This document shows positions 32,238-43,164 of a stretch of 64,000 nt of DNA, piece by piece. The DNA is from an uncultured Helicobacteraceae bacterium. Its GTDB lineage: Bacteria; Campylobacterota; Campylobacteria; Campylobacterales; Helicobacteraceae. Each line of letters starts with the position of its first letter. Within the stretch, counting starts at the first letter, position 1. The translations under genes were made by a program, and so were the position numbers. The DNA is taken from NCBI GenBank assembly GCA_947588965.1, contig CANQAN010000003.1, positions 62,001 to 126,000 of the forward strand. The letters are read 5' to 3'. Under the pieces are notes generated by a model, which was given only the letters and a program-made list of their open reading frames with translations, searched no databases and was not told where the DNA came from.

Positions 32238-34445
32238 CTATAAAAATTCCGCGAATTTGAGTCCTTTGATGGAATTTGACATAAAGGCAAAGTCCATTTC
32301 CCCCGTTGAATCTATCGGCAATTTTATGTCTATCTCGCAAGGCACTTCTGAAATGGTTCTGCCATGTCCTATGGTTTTATAGAGTCTTTCAGATATAATG
32401 ATTGCGATATAATATTTTGCATATTTGTCTAATTTTGATTTTAATTCCTCTTTGAAATCACAAATCATCACAAAGCCTGTCGCACAAAATTCAAAATCGC
32501 AATAATAAGTCTTGCCCCCGCCCCCATCACCACCGCTAATGATGCAGATTTTATCGCTATAAGTGTGCTTTGGATGTGCTTTCATTCCCCCGATTCCATT
32601 GTTGTCCTTTTTTGCCACTATTAAGGGGATTCCGCTTAGATCGTATTTGTTTTCTAATTTTCTGTCAATTGACTTTTCCTTGCCCTTTTCTATTTTTTCT
32701 ATCAAATCGCTGATTAAAAATCTTTTGTATGTGTTGGGCTTGATATTTTTTGTGTGAAGTTGTTTAGCACAAAGGGGCATATTACAAAGAATCTTAGCGG
32801 CAATATTTTCCCTAATGTATCTTGCAAAGACCTCTTGGGAAATATCCACAGTTCTGTGAGAGCTGTAGGCTTCAAACAGCAATTCATTATAGGGGGACAG
32901 ATTTGATTTTTTAATCGCTCTAAATTCATCAAAATGGTGATTCAAAAAGGCATCAAGCAGGGATTTGTGAATCTCTTCCCAGCGATTATTGACATCAATT
33001 CTGCTCTCATTTGTCACGCAAAAGCCATCATCAAGTCCATTTATGAGCAATGTATCAGCCTTTTTGTCTTTATCTTTATGTAATATAATAATACAAGTAT
33101 CTGCACCCACAGGATAAAACAAATCTCTTGGCAGAGAGACAACCGCCTCTAAATGTGCAATTGCAAAGATTTTTTCTAGATATTCTATGTTTGTGGCAAT
33201 GCTTCCTTTCACACAAGATTTAGGCAAAATACTTGCAAGATAGCCCCCTTCTTTCATGTATTTGAGCGTTTCATAGACAAACTTTAATTCCGCATCGCTT
33301 TGAGAAAAGGGAGGATTCATAAGCACTCGATCATACATATTTTTAAATTTTGGTAGGATACTGAAGCAATTATCATAATACAGACAAGAAGAGCCATCGC
33401 CATGCAACATCATATTGATTCCCGCTAAGGTTACATTAAATTCATTAGATTCTATCCCTATCAAATGTCCCTCTTTGATGTTCTTTTGTGCCTCGTGCAA
33501 ATCCTCAAATTCTCCTATCTCATTAAACATGTGAGCCATAGCATTTGTGAGGAAAGTGCCACTTCCGCAAGTGGGATCTAGTATCGTATTGTTTTTAGAG
33601 CAATGGGCTAATTGATACATTAAATTTGCGATATGATCAGGCGTGAAAACCTCACCCTTTTCGTTAGAATTTGCAGAATTCCACCTCCTAAAAACTTTTA
33701 AAAAATTATTCATAATATCATGTCCCTTATAATCATCAGCAGAAATATTGATAAAATTATAAATTGTAGAGATTTCTTGTATAATTTTATAACAATCCTC
33801 ATCTTTTGCTCTCTTAAGCGTAGAATCACCAAGCATTCTTAAGATAAATTCTTTCTTTTGTTTTTTGACAATATTGATTTTATTATCATCTAAAATCGTA
33901 TTAATGCCGATTTTAATGGAATTTAAAATGGTCTGTGTGGAGCTTAAATCAAGATCCACATTAAATTTCATACACAAAATAACAGCACCGATAAAAGGGA
34001 CATTCATTTGTTTATCCACACGTGCATTTCTAAACAGATTCGCTAATTTTTTGGCACTCTTATTTACAATTGTTTCGTTATTAATTTTCTTTGGAAAATA
34101 TTTTGCTCTATAATATTCCTTATCGTGCAAAATCAACTCATCTTCTTGCAACTTTCCATTGACATAGCAGTGCAATTCTTTTTGATTGTATTCAAAGCCT
34201 ATGAAATTTTCATTGCTCTCAAGTTTCATATAATCAAAGATTTGACCGCTAAATTTTGCATGGGGACTCTTGACATCTAAAATGAAAGTGATTCCCTCAT
34301 AGAAGTAGTAACCATCGGGCTTTGTGGATTGTCCTTTGTTTGTGCTTTTATAAATAAACAAAGAACCATCAGTCTTATTAGGCAATCCAAGTTTATGCGT
34401 GAATTCTAAAACAATATCAAATTCATAAATTTTCTTTTTGCTCAT
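32238..34445 (-). CDS. Single-chain restriction-modification protein: PD-(D/E)xK nuclease + N6-adenine MTase + C-terminal target recognition domain (type IIG/BcgI-like)
   Basis: N-terminal KPDGYYFYEGITFILDVKSP; ILDPTCGSGTFLTNAM, RVLMNPPFSQ; C-terminal TRD-like IPLIVAKKDNNGIGG... Confidence 0.85.
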   Translation of the reverse strand: MSKKKIYEFDIVLEFTHKLGLPNKTDGSLFIYKSTNKGQSTKPDGYYFYEGITFILDVKSPHAKFSGQIFDYMKLESNENFIGFEYNQKELHCYVNGKLQEDELILHDKEYYRAKYFPKKINNETIVNKSAKKLANLFRNARVDKQMNVPFIGAVILCMKFNVDLDLSSTQTILNSIKIGINTILDDNKINIVKKQKKEFILRMLGDSTLKRAKDEDCYKIIQEISTIYNFINISADDYKGHDIMNNFLKVFRRWNSANSNEKGEVFTPDHIANLMYQLAHCSKNNTILDPTCGSGTFLTNAMAHMFNEIGEFEDLHEAQKNIKEGHLIGIESNEFNVTLAGINMMLHGDGSSCLYYDNCFSILPKFKNMYDRVLMNPPFSQSDAELKFVYETLKYMKEGGYLASILPKSCVKGSIATNIEYLEKIFAIAHLEAVVSLPRDLFYPVGADTCIIILHKDKDKKADTLLINGLDDGFCVTNESRIDVNNRWEEIHKSLLDAFLNHHFDEFRAIKKSNLSPYNELLFEAYSSHRTVDISQEVFARYIRENIAAKILCNMPLCAKQLHTKNIKPNTYKRFLISDLIEKIEKGKEKSIDRKLENKYDLSGIPLIVAKKDNNGIGGMKAHPKHTYSDKICIISGGDGGGGKTYYCDFEFCATGFVMICDFKEELKSKLDKYAKYYIAIIISERLYKTIGHGRTISEVPCEIDIKLPIDSTGEMDFAFMSNSIKGLKFAEFL

Positions 34446-34578
34446 TTTGTTTCTTTAAAAAACAGAGAAATTTAACGCAAAAGCTTCTGCACACAATGAG
34501 TGAAGCTTAAAAGTGTCGCGGATTCTGCCCCTTGCGTTGTCTCCACTTTTGTATGCCCACTCTTTTGCTTATTTTGCT

Positions 34579-35433
34579 CTATTCAGCAGAAAATTCCGTG
34601 CCAACTCCCGCACTTGTAAAAAGCTCTAAAAGCAAAGAATGTGGAATCCTGCCATCAATGATATGTGCCTTTTCAACACCACTTCTCACGCAATCCAAAC
34701 ATGCCTCCACCTTTGGAATCATTCCCCCACTAATCGTTCCATCTTGATAGAGGGCTTGTGTCTGCATAATGTTAAGAGAGTTTAGAATCTGTCCATTTCT
34801 ATCCAGCACACCCTGCGTGTCAGTAAGAAAAATCACGCGCTTTGCACCAATAGCGATTGCAACAGCACTCGCAGCGGAATCCGCGTTGATATTAAATCCG
34901 GGATGTCCAGCTTCCTCTCCACAAGCCACAGGTGCAATCACGGGGACAAAATTTTGCGCAAGAAGATTGTTGATGACTGTACCATTTGTCTCTGTGATTT
35001 CCCCCGTGTAGCCATATTTTCCATTATCCTTTGGAATCGCTTGAAACAAAGAGGCATCTTTCCCGCTAATGCCAAGTGCATTGACCCCGTGAAAGTTCAA
35101 AAAGGCTACGATTTCTTTATTGATTTCACCGCTTAGGACCATCTCAACAATCTTTAGCGCATCGATACTCGTAACGCGCAACCCATCGACAAAGGTGCTT
35201 GGAATCTCTAGCGCATCAAGAAGTTCATTGATGCGCTTCCCTCCTCCATGGACAATCACAGGCTGAATCCCAAGCATATAGAGCATGACAATATCAATGG
35301 CAAATTGCTCCTTGAGATGCGGATTGATTTGCGCCGCCCCCCCATACTTAATGACGATTTTAGAACCACGAAAAAAACGAATGTAGGGAAGAGAATCTAA
35401 GAGAACGGAAACGATTTTGGAATAATTGCGCAT
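34579..35433 (-). CDS. argB: N-acetylglutamate kinase
   Basis: GSKIVIKYGGAAQINPHLKEQFAIDIVMLYMLGIQPVIVHGGGKRINELLDAL. Confidence 0.95.
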   Translation of the reverse strand: MRNYSKIVSVLLDSLPYIRFFRGSKIVIKYGGAAQINPHLKEQFAIDIVMLYMLGIQPVIVHGGGKRINELLDALEIPSTFVDGLRVTSIDALKIVEMVLSGEINKEIVAFLNFHGVNALGISGKDASLFQAIPKDNGKYGYTGEITETNGTVINNLLAQNFVPVIAPVACGEEAGHPGFNINADSAASAVAIAIGAKRVIFLTDTQGVLDRNGQILNSLNIMQTQALYQDGTISGGMIPKVEACLDCVRSGVEKAHIIDGRIPHSLLLELFTSAGVGTEFSAE

Positions 35434-35486
35434 TTTTGCCTCTTTTGTGGTAAAATGGAATGAAATTATAACCAAAAGGACGATAA

Positions 35487-36422
35487 ATGCAAGTAAAAAT
35501 CGTGTTTTTAGACGGATTGAGCTTAGGGCAAAATAATCTCAAAAAACATTTGGAATCCTATGATTATACAGAATATGCAACCACCGCACCGCATGAGAGC
35601 ATTGCGCGATCGCAAGGCGCCCATATTATTTTGACTAACAAGGTCGTTTTAGACAGGGAGGCACTAGAAACGCTCAAGGATTCTTTACGACTTATTTGTA
35701 TCACTGCAACGGGCATGAACAATGTGGATTTAGAAGCGGCAAAGGAATTTGGAATCACAGTAAAAAATGTCGCAGGATATTCCACACAGAGTGTGACACA
35801 GCACACACTAATGATGGCCTTAGCCTTGAGCGCAAAACTTCCCTTTTATGATGATTTTTGCAAGAGTGGAAAATACGCACATGCGGCGCTCTTTACAGAT
35901 CTTTCAAAACCATTGTTTTTAATCAAGGGCAAAAAATGGGGAATCATCGGGCTTGGAAATATCGGAAAAAATGTCGCGAAGTTTGCAAGTCTATTTGGTG
36001 CTGATGTGAGCTATCATTCTACAAGTGGCAATAATCTTAATGCCCCCTATTTACACAAAGACTTGGAATCCCTCCTCAAAGAATCACAAATCATCTCCAT
36101 TCATGCTCCTCTGAATGAAGCGACACAGAATCTCCTCAATGCGCAAAATTTAAGATTCTTGCAAGAGGGTGCGATTCTTATTAATGTCGGACGTGGTGGA
36201 ATCGTCAATGAGTCCGATTTGGCACGTGAGCTGGAGAGACGTGAGCTTTATGCGGGATTTGATGTGTTTTCTAAAGAACCAATGACACAAAACCATCCTC
36301 TTTTGAATCCTAAAATCGCGCACAAAATTCTCTTAACTCCACACAATGCATGGGGCTATGAAGAGAGCAAAGAGATTTTGATACAAGGAATCCTCAAAAA
36401 CATTAAAGAATTTCTAGAGTGA
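35487..36422 (+). CDS. D-2-hydroxyacid dehydrogenase
   Basis: WGIIGLGNIGKNVAKFASLFGADVSYHS, INVGRGGIVNESDLARELE. Confidence 0.9.
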   Translation: MQVKIVFLDGLSLGQNNLKKHLESYDYTEYATTAPHESIARSQGAHIILTNKVVLDREALETLKDSLRLICITATGMNNVDLEAAKEFGITVKNVAGYSTQSVTQHTLMMALALSAKLPFYDDFCKSGKYAHAALFTDLSKPLFLIKGKKWGIIGLGNIGKNVAKFASLFGADVSYHSTSGNNLNAPYLHKDLESLLKESQIISIHAPLNEATQNLLNAQNLRFLQEGAILINVGRGGIVNESDLARELERRELYAGFDVFSKEPMTQNHPLLNPKIAHKILLTPHNAWGYEESKEILIQGILKNIKEFLE

Positions 36423-36534
36423 TTTTGGATTTTTGTACTGATATTATCGTTTGATTGCTTTTACATTCAATAAAGTCAATTTTAAAGAATTTTTGAGTAC
36501 AATCAGAGCCTTTTATTTTAAATTTTAACTCACA

Positions 36535-36577
36535 CACGCTAATCCTGTTAGGTTGCGCAATTGCGTTGAGGAGCGTG
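36535..36577 (+). promoter_or_regulatory. Structured rpsB mRNA leader (three-way junction candidate)
   Basis: Closing stem CACGCT/AGCGTG; internal hairpins CCTgttAGG and CGCAATTGCG; 29 bp upstream of rpsB ATG. Confidence 0.55.
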
Positions 36578-36605
36578 GAGGGAAAACCAGAATCAGGAGA
36601 AACAC

Positions 36606-37409
36606 ATGGTAACCATGAAAGACCTTTTGGAATGTGGCGTTCATTTTGGGCATCAGACAAGAAGATGGAATCCCAAAATGAAAAAATACATCTTTGGAGT
36701 GCGCAAAAATATCCATATCATTGACTTGCAGAAGACTTTGCGCTATTTTCGTTATACATACAACATTGTTCGTGAAGCGGCAGCAGAGGGAAAGGTGATT
36801 TTGTTTGTCGGCACAAAACGACAAGCAAGCGAAACACTCAAACAATACGCAGAGAGCGTCAATGTCCCCTATGTGAATTATCGTTGGCTTGGCGGAATGC
36901 TGACAAACTTCTCAACCATCAAAAAATCCATTCGTAAGCTTGAAATCATTGAAGAAATGGAATCCAGCGGACAAATTGACCTCTTAACAAAAAAAGAAAA
37001 ATTAATGATCTTGCGCAAAAAAGAAAAACTCACGCAATATCTTGGTGGTGTGCGCCATCTCAAAAAGGCCCCCGATATGCTCTTCGTCATTGATGCTGCA
37101 AAAGAAAAAATCGCCGTTGCAGAAGCTCGGAGGCTTGGGATTCCTGTTGTCGCACCATTAGACACAAACTGCGATCCCGATATGGTGGATTATCCAATTC
37201 CCGGAAATGACGATGCGATTCGTTCCATTCAACTCTTTTGCAAAGAAATGACAGAAGCCATCACAGAGGGTCGCGCTATCGCTGGTGGTGAGGTTGTCGC
37301 ACAAGAGATTGAGCCTGTGAGCGATGCCGAGAGAGAAGAGGTGATTGAAGAAGCGTTAGAGGCGCTAGAAGAATTCCGCGCAGAAGATTTTGAAGAAAAA
37401 ACAGAGTAA
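36606..37409 (+). CDS. rpsB: 30S ribosomal protein S2
   Basis: [31 protein letters not shown]. Confidence 0.98.
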   Translation: MVTMKDLLECGVHFGHQTRRWNPKMKKYIFGVRKNIHIIDLQKTLRYFRYTYNIVREAAAEGKVILFVGTKRQASETLKQYAESVNVPYVNYRWLGGMLTNFSTIKKSIRKLEIIEEMESSGQIDLLTKKEKLMILRKKEKLTQYLGGVRHLKKAPDMLFVIDAAKEKIAVAEARRLGIPVVAPLDTNCDPDMVDYPIPGNDDAIRSIQLFCKEMTEAITEGRAIAGGEVVAQEIEPVSDAEREEVIEEALEALEEFRAEDFEEKTE

Positions 37410-37418
37410 GGAGAATCT

Positions 37419-38486
<1,068 letters not shown>

Positions 38487-38492
38487 TCTCTC

Positions 38493-39128
38493 ATGCTGGT
38501 TGCACAAAACATTTCTTTTAACTACGAACAACCTATCCTAAAAAATGTTTCCTTAGAACTTAAGGCAGGGGATACACTCGCAATTATGGGAGTGAGCGGA
38601 AGTGGTAAGAGTACGCTTTTGCACATTCTTTCAAGCTTCTTGCGTCCTAAAGATGGACAAGTGAGAATCCTCGGCGAAGATATTTATCAGCTTCCCCATG
38701 AGAAGCTTTTAGCATTGAGGCGCAATGAGATTGGAATCATTTTTCAATCACATTATCTGTTTGCGGGTTTTAGTGCGCAAGAAAACTTAGAAGTCGCCGC
38801 GCTACTAAGCGGAGAGAATATTGACAGTGAGCTTTTGAGCCTTTTTGGAATTCTTGATGTGATGTCACAGAGTATCGGAACTCTAAGTGGTGGGCAGCAA
38901 CAGAGGCTCTCCATTGCAAGAATCTTAACCAAAAAACCAAAAATTATTTTTGCTGATGAACCAACGGGGAATTTAGACAGAGAGAGTGCATTTGGCGTCA
39001 TGCAATTACTTTTTGATTATGTGAAACTCACACAGTCGCTATTAATATTCGCAACACATGATCCAATTCTTGCAAAAAAGGCGCTGTATGCCTACAAACT
39101 TGAGCAAACAACGCTAAATCCTATCTAG
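38493..39128 (+). CDS. ABC transporter ATP-binding protein (LolD-like)
   Basis: MGVSGSGKSTLLHIL, TLSGGQQQRLSIARIL, IIFADEPTGNLD. Confidence 0.9.
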   Translation: MLVAQNISFNYEQPILKNVSLELKAGDTLAIMGVSGSGKSTLLHILSSFLRPKDGQVRILGEDIYQLPHEKLLALRRNEIGIIFQSHYLFAGFSAQENLEVAALLSGENIDSELLSLFGILDVMSQSIGTLSGGQQQRLSIARILTKKPKIIFADEPTGNLDRESAFGVMQLLFDYVKLTQSLLIFATHDPILAKKALYAYKLEQTTLNPI

Positions 39129-39138
39129 GACACTGCGC

Positions 39139-39918
39139 GTGGAACTTCTTGCCTATTTGACAGAGGGAAATGTCGCAAACTTTTTGCTCTTACTCTTGCG
39201 CTTTGCTGGGATTATTGCGTTTTTTCCTTTCTTTGAAAATCAACTCATCACAACATCGCTCAAAGGAGCATTGATTTTCTTTTTGACAGTTTTATTCATT
39301 CCACTCTTAGATGTTGTTCCACCGACAAATTGGACGGTTTTGCGCTTTATTATCGCAGGACTTTCAGAGATTATGTTAGGATTCCTTGCCTCAATGGCAC
39401 TCCAAATTGTCTTTGGCATGATTTCTTTTGGGGGGGAGTTGGTTTCTTTTGCTATGGGATTAACGATTGCAAATGCCTACGACCCCGTAACCGGTGCACA
39501 AAAGCCAATTGTAGGGCAATTGCTCACTTTGCTTGCGCTGTTAGTCGTCTTGGGCTTAGATTATCATCATTTTTTCTTTTATTTTGTCGCAGAAAGTATT
39601 CAAAAGATTCCGCTGGGGGGCTTTATGTATTCACACAATTATATTGAATACATTATAAAATCCTTTTCAAATCTCTTTGTCATAGGGCTGACAATGTCGT
39701 TCCCTATCATCGCACTGATTTTATTGTCGGACATTATTTTTGGAATGATTATGAAAGCGCATCCGCAATTCAACCTCCTTGCTATCGGATTCCCCGTGAA
39801 GATTGTCGTGGCGTTTGCCGTTTTGATTGTCATTGTTCCTGCGATTATATTACATTTTAAACGCGAGTTTATTAGCGCCTTTAATGCCCTGACGATTCTG
39901 TTTCAAACAAGCTTTTAG
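39139..39918 (+). CDS. fliR: Flagellar biosynthesis protein FliR
   Basis: FliR-type multi-TM; FGGELVSFAMGLTIANAYDPVTGAQKPIVGQ. Confidence 0.92.
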   Translation: MELLAYLTEGNVANFLLLLLRFAGIIAFFPFFENQLITTSLKGALIFFLTVLFIPLLDVVPPTNWTVLRFIIAGLSEIMLGFLASMALQIVFGMISFGGELVSFAMGLTIANAYDPVTGAQKPIVGQLLTLLALLVVLGLDYHHFFFYFVAESIQKIPLGGFMYSHNYIEYIIKSFSNLFVIGLTMSFPIIALILLSDIIFGMIMKAHPQFNLLAIGFPVKIVVAFAVLIVIVPAIILHFKREFISAFNALTILFQTSF

Positions 39919-39926
39919 GAGAGAGT

Positions 39927-40532
39927 ATGAAAATTATGGGAATGCAAATGCCACTCTGTATGCACGCAAGCAACGCCGAAGTGAATCTTTTTTTAAAGCA
40001 CACATTAGAGTGCAAAAATTATTTAGAATTTGGCGCTGGTGGAAGCACTCTAACGATGCTGTATGCAACACTCGCAAACATCATAAGCGTGGAATCGGAT
40101 TTGAATTTTCTGCACTCTCTTGCAAAGATTCCGCAAATCTCACACGCCCTACAAACAAAGAGACTGCAGTTTTTGCACATTGATATTGGTCAAACTGGCG
40201 CATGGGGAGTTCCTAAGAATTTAGAAAAAGAGGAGAATTTCCCCTTGTATTCGGGCTATGTTTTTCAATCTCTCAATAATTGGCCTATAGATGTCGTATT
40301 TATTGATGGAAGATTTCGTGTCGCATGTGTGCTCAACGCACTTTTAAACTGCGCAGAAAGCCCAAAAATCATTATAGATGACTTCTTTGATCGAGAGTTT
40401 TATCAATGTGTGCTGGAATTTTTAGAGGTGATTGACAGAGTGGATAGCATGGGCGTGTTTGTGCCTAAGAAAGAGCTAGACAAAGAGAAAATCACAAGGC
40501 TCCTGCAGGAGTACTGCAAGGATTATCGCTAG
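39927..40532 (+). CDS. Hypothetical SAM-dependent methyltransferase-fold protein
   Basis: YLEFGAGGSTLTMLYATLANIISVESD motif I-like; PIDVVFIDGRFRVACVLNAL. Confidence 0.6.
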   Translation: MKIMGMQMPLCMHASNAEVNLFLKHTLECKNYLEFGAGGSTLTMLYATLANIISVESDLNFLHSLAKIPQISHALQTKRLQFLHIDIGQTGAWGVPKNLEKEENFPLYSGYVFQSLNNWPIDVVFIDGRFRVACVLNALLNCAESPKIIIDDFFDREFYQCVLEFLEVIDRVDSMGVFVPKKELDKEKITRLLQEYCKDYR

Positions 40533-41114
40533 TTACAAAAGGACGATTTTGCCCTTTTGCGTGTCAATCCTCCCTTGTCCTTTGAGCTCTCGTATGGTGC
40601 GCGAGAGGGATTCTGGGCTTGTATTAAGCTGTTGAGCGATTTGCCGCTGGGTGAGGTTGGGCAGTTTTTGCCGATTGTCTTGCAAAAACCCCATAAGCTT
40701 TTCCTTAAGGCTTAAGGAATTTTCGGCGATGTGAGATTCTAGGATTCTTATTTTTTGACAGAGCGAGGCGATAAATTGGTCACAAAAAGTTGGATTTTCT
40801 ATGCATTGTCTGTGAAACACATCAAGTCCAATTTCCAAAATCTCGCTCTCTTCATTACAAACCGCGCTTGCAGGGAAGGGCTGATTTAAAAAACTTGGCA
40901 TCTCCGCAATGAAGCTTGGTGCAGTGATGTAATGCAATGTCTTTTCGCGTGGTGCGCTTGAGGGAGAGGGTTGCATGGTTTTGTAGATTCTGACCTTTCC
41001 ACTTAGAAGAATGAACAACTTTTTCGGCTCTTCTCCCTCAAAGAACAGAATCTCACCCTTATTAAAAAAGCGCTTATAGCCGATATTGTAGAGCAATTTG
41101 AAATAATCTTGCAT
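40533..41114 (-). CDS. Crp/Fnr-family transcriptional regulator
   Basis: cNMP-binding fold plus C-terminal HTH LTQRQIAQQLNTSPESLSRTIRELKGQGRI. Confidence 0.88.
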   Translation of the reverse strand: MQDYFKLLYNIGYKRFFNKGEILFFEGEEPKKLFILLSGKVRIYKTMQPSPSSAPREKTLHYITAPSFIAEMPSFLNQPFPASAVCNEESEILEIGLDVFHRQCIENPTFCDQFIASLCQKIRILESHIAENSLSLKEKLMGFLQDNRQKLPNLTQRQIAQQLNTSPESLSRTIRELKGQGRIDTQKGKIVLL

Positions 41115-41202
41115 AATAACTCCTTTTGTAGAAGTATTTTAGCGCAAAACTTAACAATTATCAACTTTTGTAATGATTTAAAAAGGATTCAAACATAGAA
41201 TC

Positions 41203-41916
41203 TCAAAGCTGTGGCAACCAATAGGGAATATTAGATTTTTCGCTCAAAAGATTCGTAGAAGATCCGTGTCCGGGAAAAATAATCATGTCATTTTGCAACT
41301 TCAAAAACTCTTCCAAGCTCGCTTTCATCGCCTGATGAGAGGAATAGGGAAAATCACTGCGACCAATAGAGCGTTTGAATATGAAATCCCCGCTAAACAT
41401 GATTTGTTGCGCTGTATTTTTGACGTGTGAGAGAAGTATCACGCTACAACCCGGTGTGTGTCCGGGATAGCAAATAAAGGTGATTTGAAAATCCCCATAT
41501 TGAAAGTCATTTTCCCTGCCCAAATTGCTAGTGTTTGAGGTGTTTTTACAGACTTTATCTCCCGCTTTTGCGCCGACAAGAATACTTGGCGTTGAGAGGG
41601 GAAGTCCAAGTTCAAAGCAGTCTTCTTCTAGCATAAAGGCATCTTCATATGGGCAAAGAAGTGGAATATCGTGAAAATGTTCTGAAAGTTCCGCATTGCT
41701 CCAAATGTGATCAAAATGCCCATGCGTGTTGAGAATCGCCAGAGGTTTGAGATTGTCGTTTGTTAAGGTTTGTAGAATCCAAGCAGTCGCCCCAATGCCC
41801 GGATCTATAATGAGAGCTTCTTGCTTGTGTTTGTTGATTGCTAAATAACAATTTGTTTGATATTCCCCGAAAGCCTCGCACAAAACCTTGAAATGCTCAC
41901 CATCAAAGACCTCCAT
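41203..41916 (-). CDS. MBL-fold metallohydrolase (glyoxalase II-like)
   Basis: LNTHGHFDHIWSNAEL, CYPGHTPGCSVI, FPGHGSST. Confidence 0.9.
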   Translation of the reverse strand: MEVFDGEHFKVLCEAFGEYQTNCYLAINKHKQEALIIDPGIGATAWILQTLTNDNLKPLAILNTHGHFDHIWSNAELSEHFHDIPLLCPYEDAFMLEEDCFELGLPLSTPSILVGAKAGDKVCKNTSNTSNLGRENDFQYGDFQITFICYPGHTPGCSVILLSHVKNTAQQIMFSGDFIFKRSIGRSDFPYSSHQAMKASLEEFLKLQNDMIIFPGHGSSTNLLSEKSNIPYWLPQL

Positions 41917-41989
41917 AAATCCTCCTAAAACATTAAATTTTCTACAAATCTTAGCGCAAAGTCGCTAAAATAATGCAAAAAGGAAAAAC

Positions 41990-43093
41990 ATGGATAAGGA
42001 TTTTTCTACAAGACGCTTCTATCCTGTGAATGCGGACTTTAGATGTCCATTTGGACGCGACAGAGATCGCATCATTCACAGCTCCTACTTTAGGCGACTG
42101 GAGTATAAGACACAGGTTTTTCTTAATCACAGCGGGGATTATTTCCGCACACGTCTGACACATTCTCTTGAAGTCAGTCAAATAGCGCGAACTTTGGCAA
42201 ATCATTTGGGGCTTAATGAAAATCTCGCAGAAGCCATCGCTCTTGCGCATGATTTGGGACACACACCCTTTGGACATGCGGGAGGAGATGAGCTGGACAA
42301 AATTATGCGACAAAATGGGCATCACAACGGATTTGATCATAATTTTCAATCCTTTCGCGTTGTTACAAAGTTGGAGAAAAGATACAAGGACTTTGATGGT
42401 TTGAATCTTACATTTGCTACATTAGAGGGTGTTTTGAAACATTCTTATCCCTATGAAAAACCCTTTTTAAGTGCGCATCTCAAAGAAACATTCAAGCCAG
42501 AATTTCATCCGAGTTTGGAAGCGATTCTTGTTGATTTGTCTGATGAGATCGCCTATATGAGCCATGATATTGATGATGGAATTAAATATGGTTTGATTGA
42601 TTTTGAATTGCTTAGCCAGAGCGCACTCATAAAGGAATCTCTAGAATATGTGGAGAGGGAGGAGCGCGTTGTGCGCAGAGATTCTGTATTCCGCCACCGA
42701 TTCATTTCACGTTTCATCACGAGACTCGTGTGTGATATACTAGACAATCATTGCGCTTTTACACAAGATTTCCCTCAATGCTTCAAATATCAAGCCAAAG
42801 AGCCTTTATCCATTGCACATACAAAGGAGATAAAAGAGCAAATCTCCGCACTCAAAAATATTCTTTTAAATTCCCTCTATCACCATCAAGAAATCTCCAA
42901 AAAAATGTTTTTAGGAAAACGTTGTGTGCGCAAACTCTATGAATGCTTCAACGCAGACAAACATCTCTTGCCAAAAGAACTGCAAGAGCGCATTGATAGC
43001 GGCGCGAAAGTGCATCGCGTCTGCGCAGACTATATCGCTTCAATGACGGACAGATATGCACTTGCTTTGTGCAAAGAACTTGGTTTGGTATGA
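41990..43093 (+). CDS. dGTP triphosphohydrolase (HD domain)
   Basis: RRLEYKTQVFLNHSGDYFRTRLTHSLEVSQIARTLA...ALAHDLGHTPFGHAGGD. Confidence 0.95.
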   Translation: MDKDFSTRRFYPVNADFRCPFGRDRDRIIHSSYFRRLEYKTQVFLNHSGDYFRTRLTHSLEVSQIARTLANHLGLNENLAEAIALAHDLGHTPFGHAGGDELDKIMRQNGHHNGFDHNFQSFRVVTKLEKRYKDFDGLNLTFATLEGVLKHSYPYEKPFLSAHLKETFKPEFHPSLEAILVDLSDEIAYMSHDIDDGIKYGLIDFELLSQSALIKESLEYVEREERVVRRDSVFRHRFISRFITRLVCDILDNHCAFTQDFPQCFKYQAKEPLSIAHTKEIKEQISALKNILLNSLYHHQEISKKMFLGKRCVRKLYECFNADKHLLPKELQERIDSGAKVHRVCADYIASMTDRYALALCKELGLV

Positions 43094-43164
43094 AATGCTA
43101 TTGGGATTCTGGTTGCACTTTTCTCTAAGATTTTAGGAATGATAAAATGCGAAAAATTGAAAAT

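Noticed and set aside
35334-35343. C7 run in argB as a phase-variation tract
   Set aside because: Encodes the conserved KYGGAA motif of N-acetylglutamate kinase; explained by codon usage.
41951-42349. 132-aa minus-strand ORF
   Set aside because: Antisense to the dGTPase gene start.
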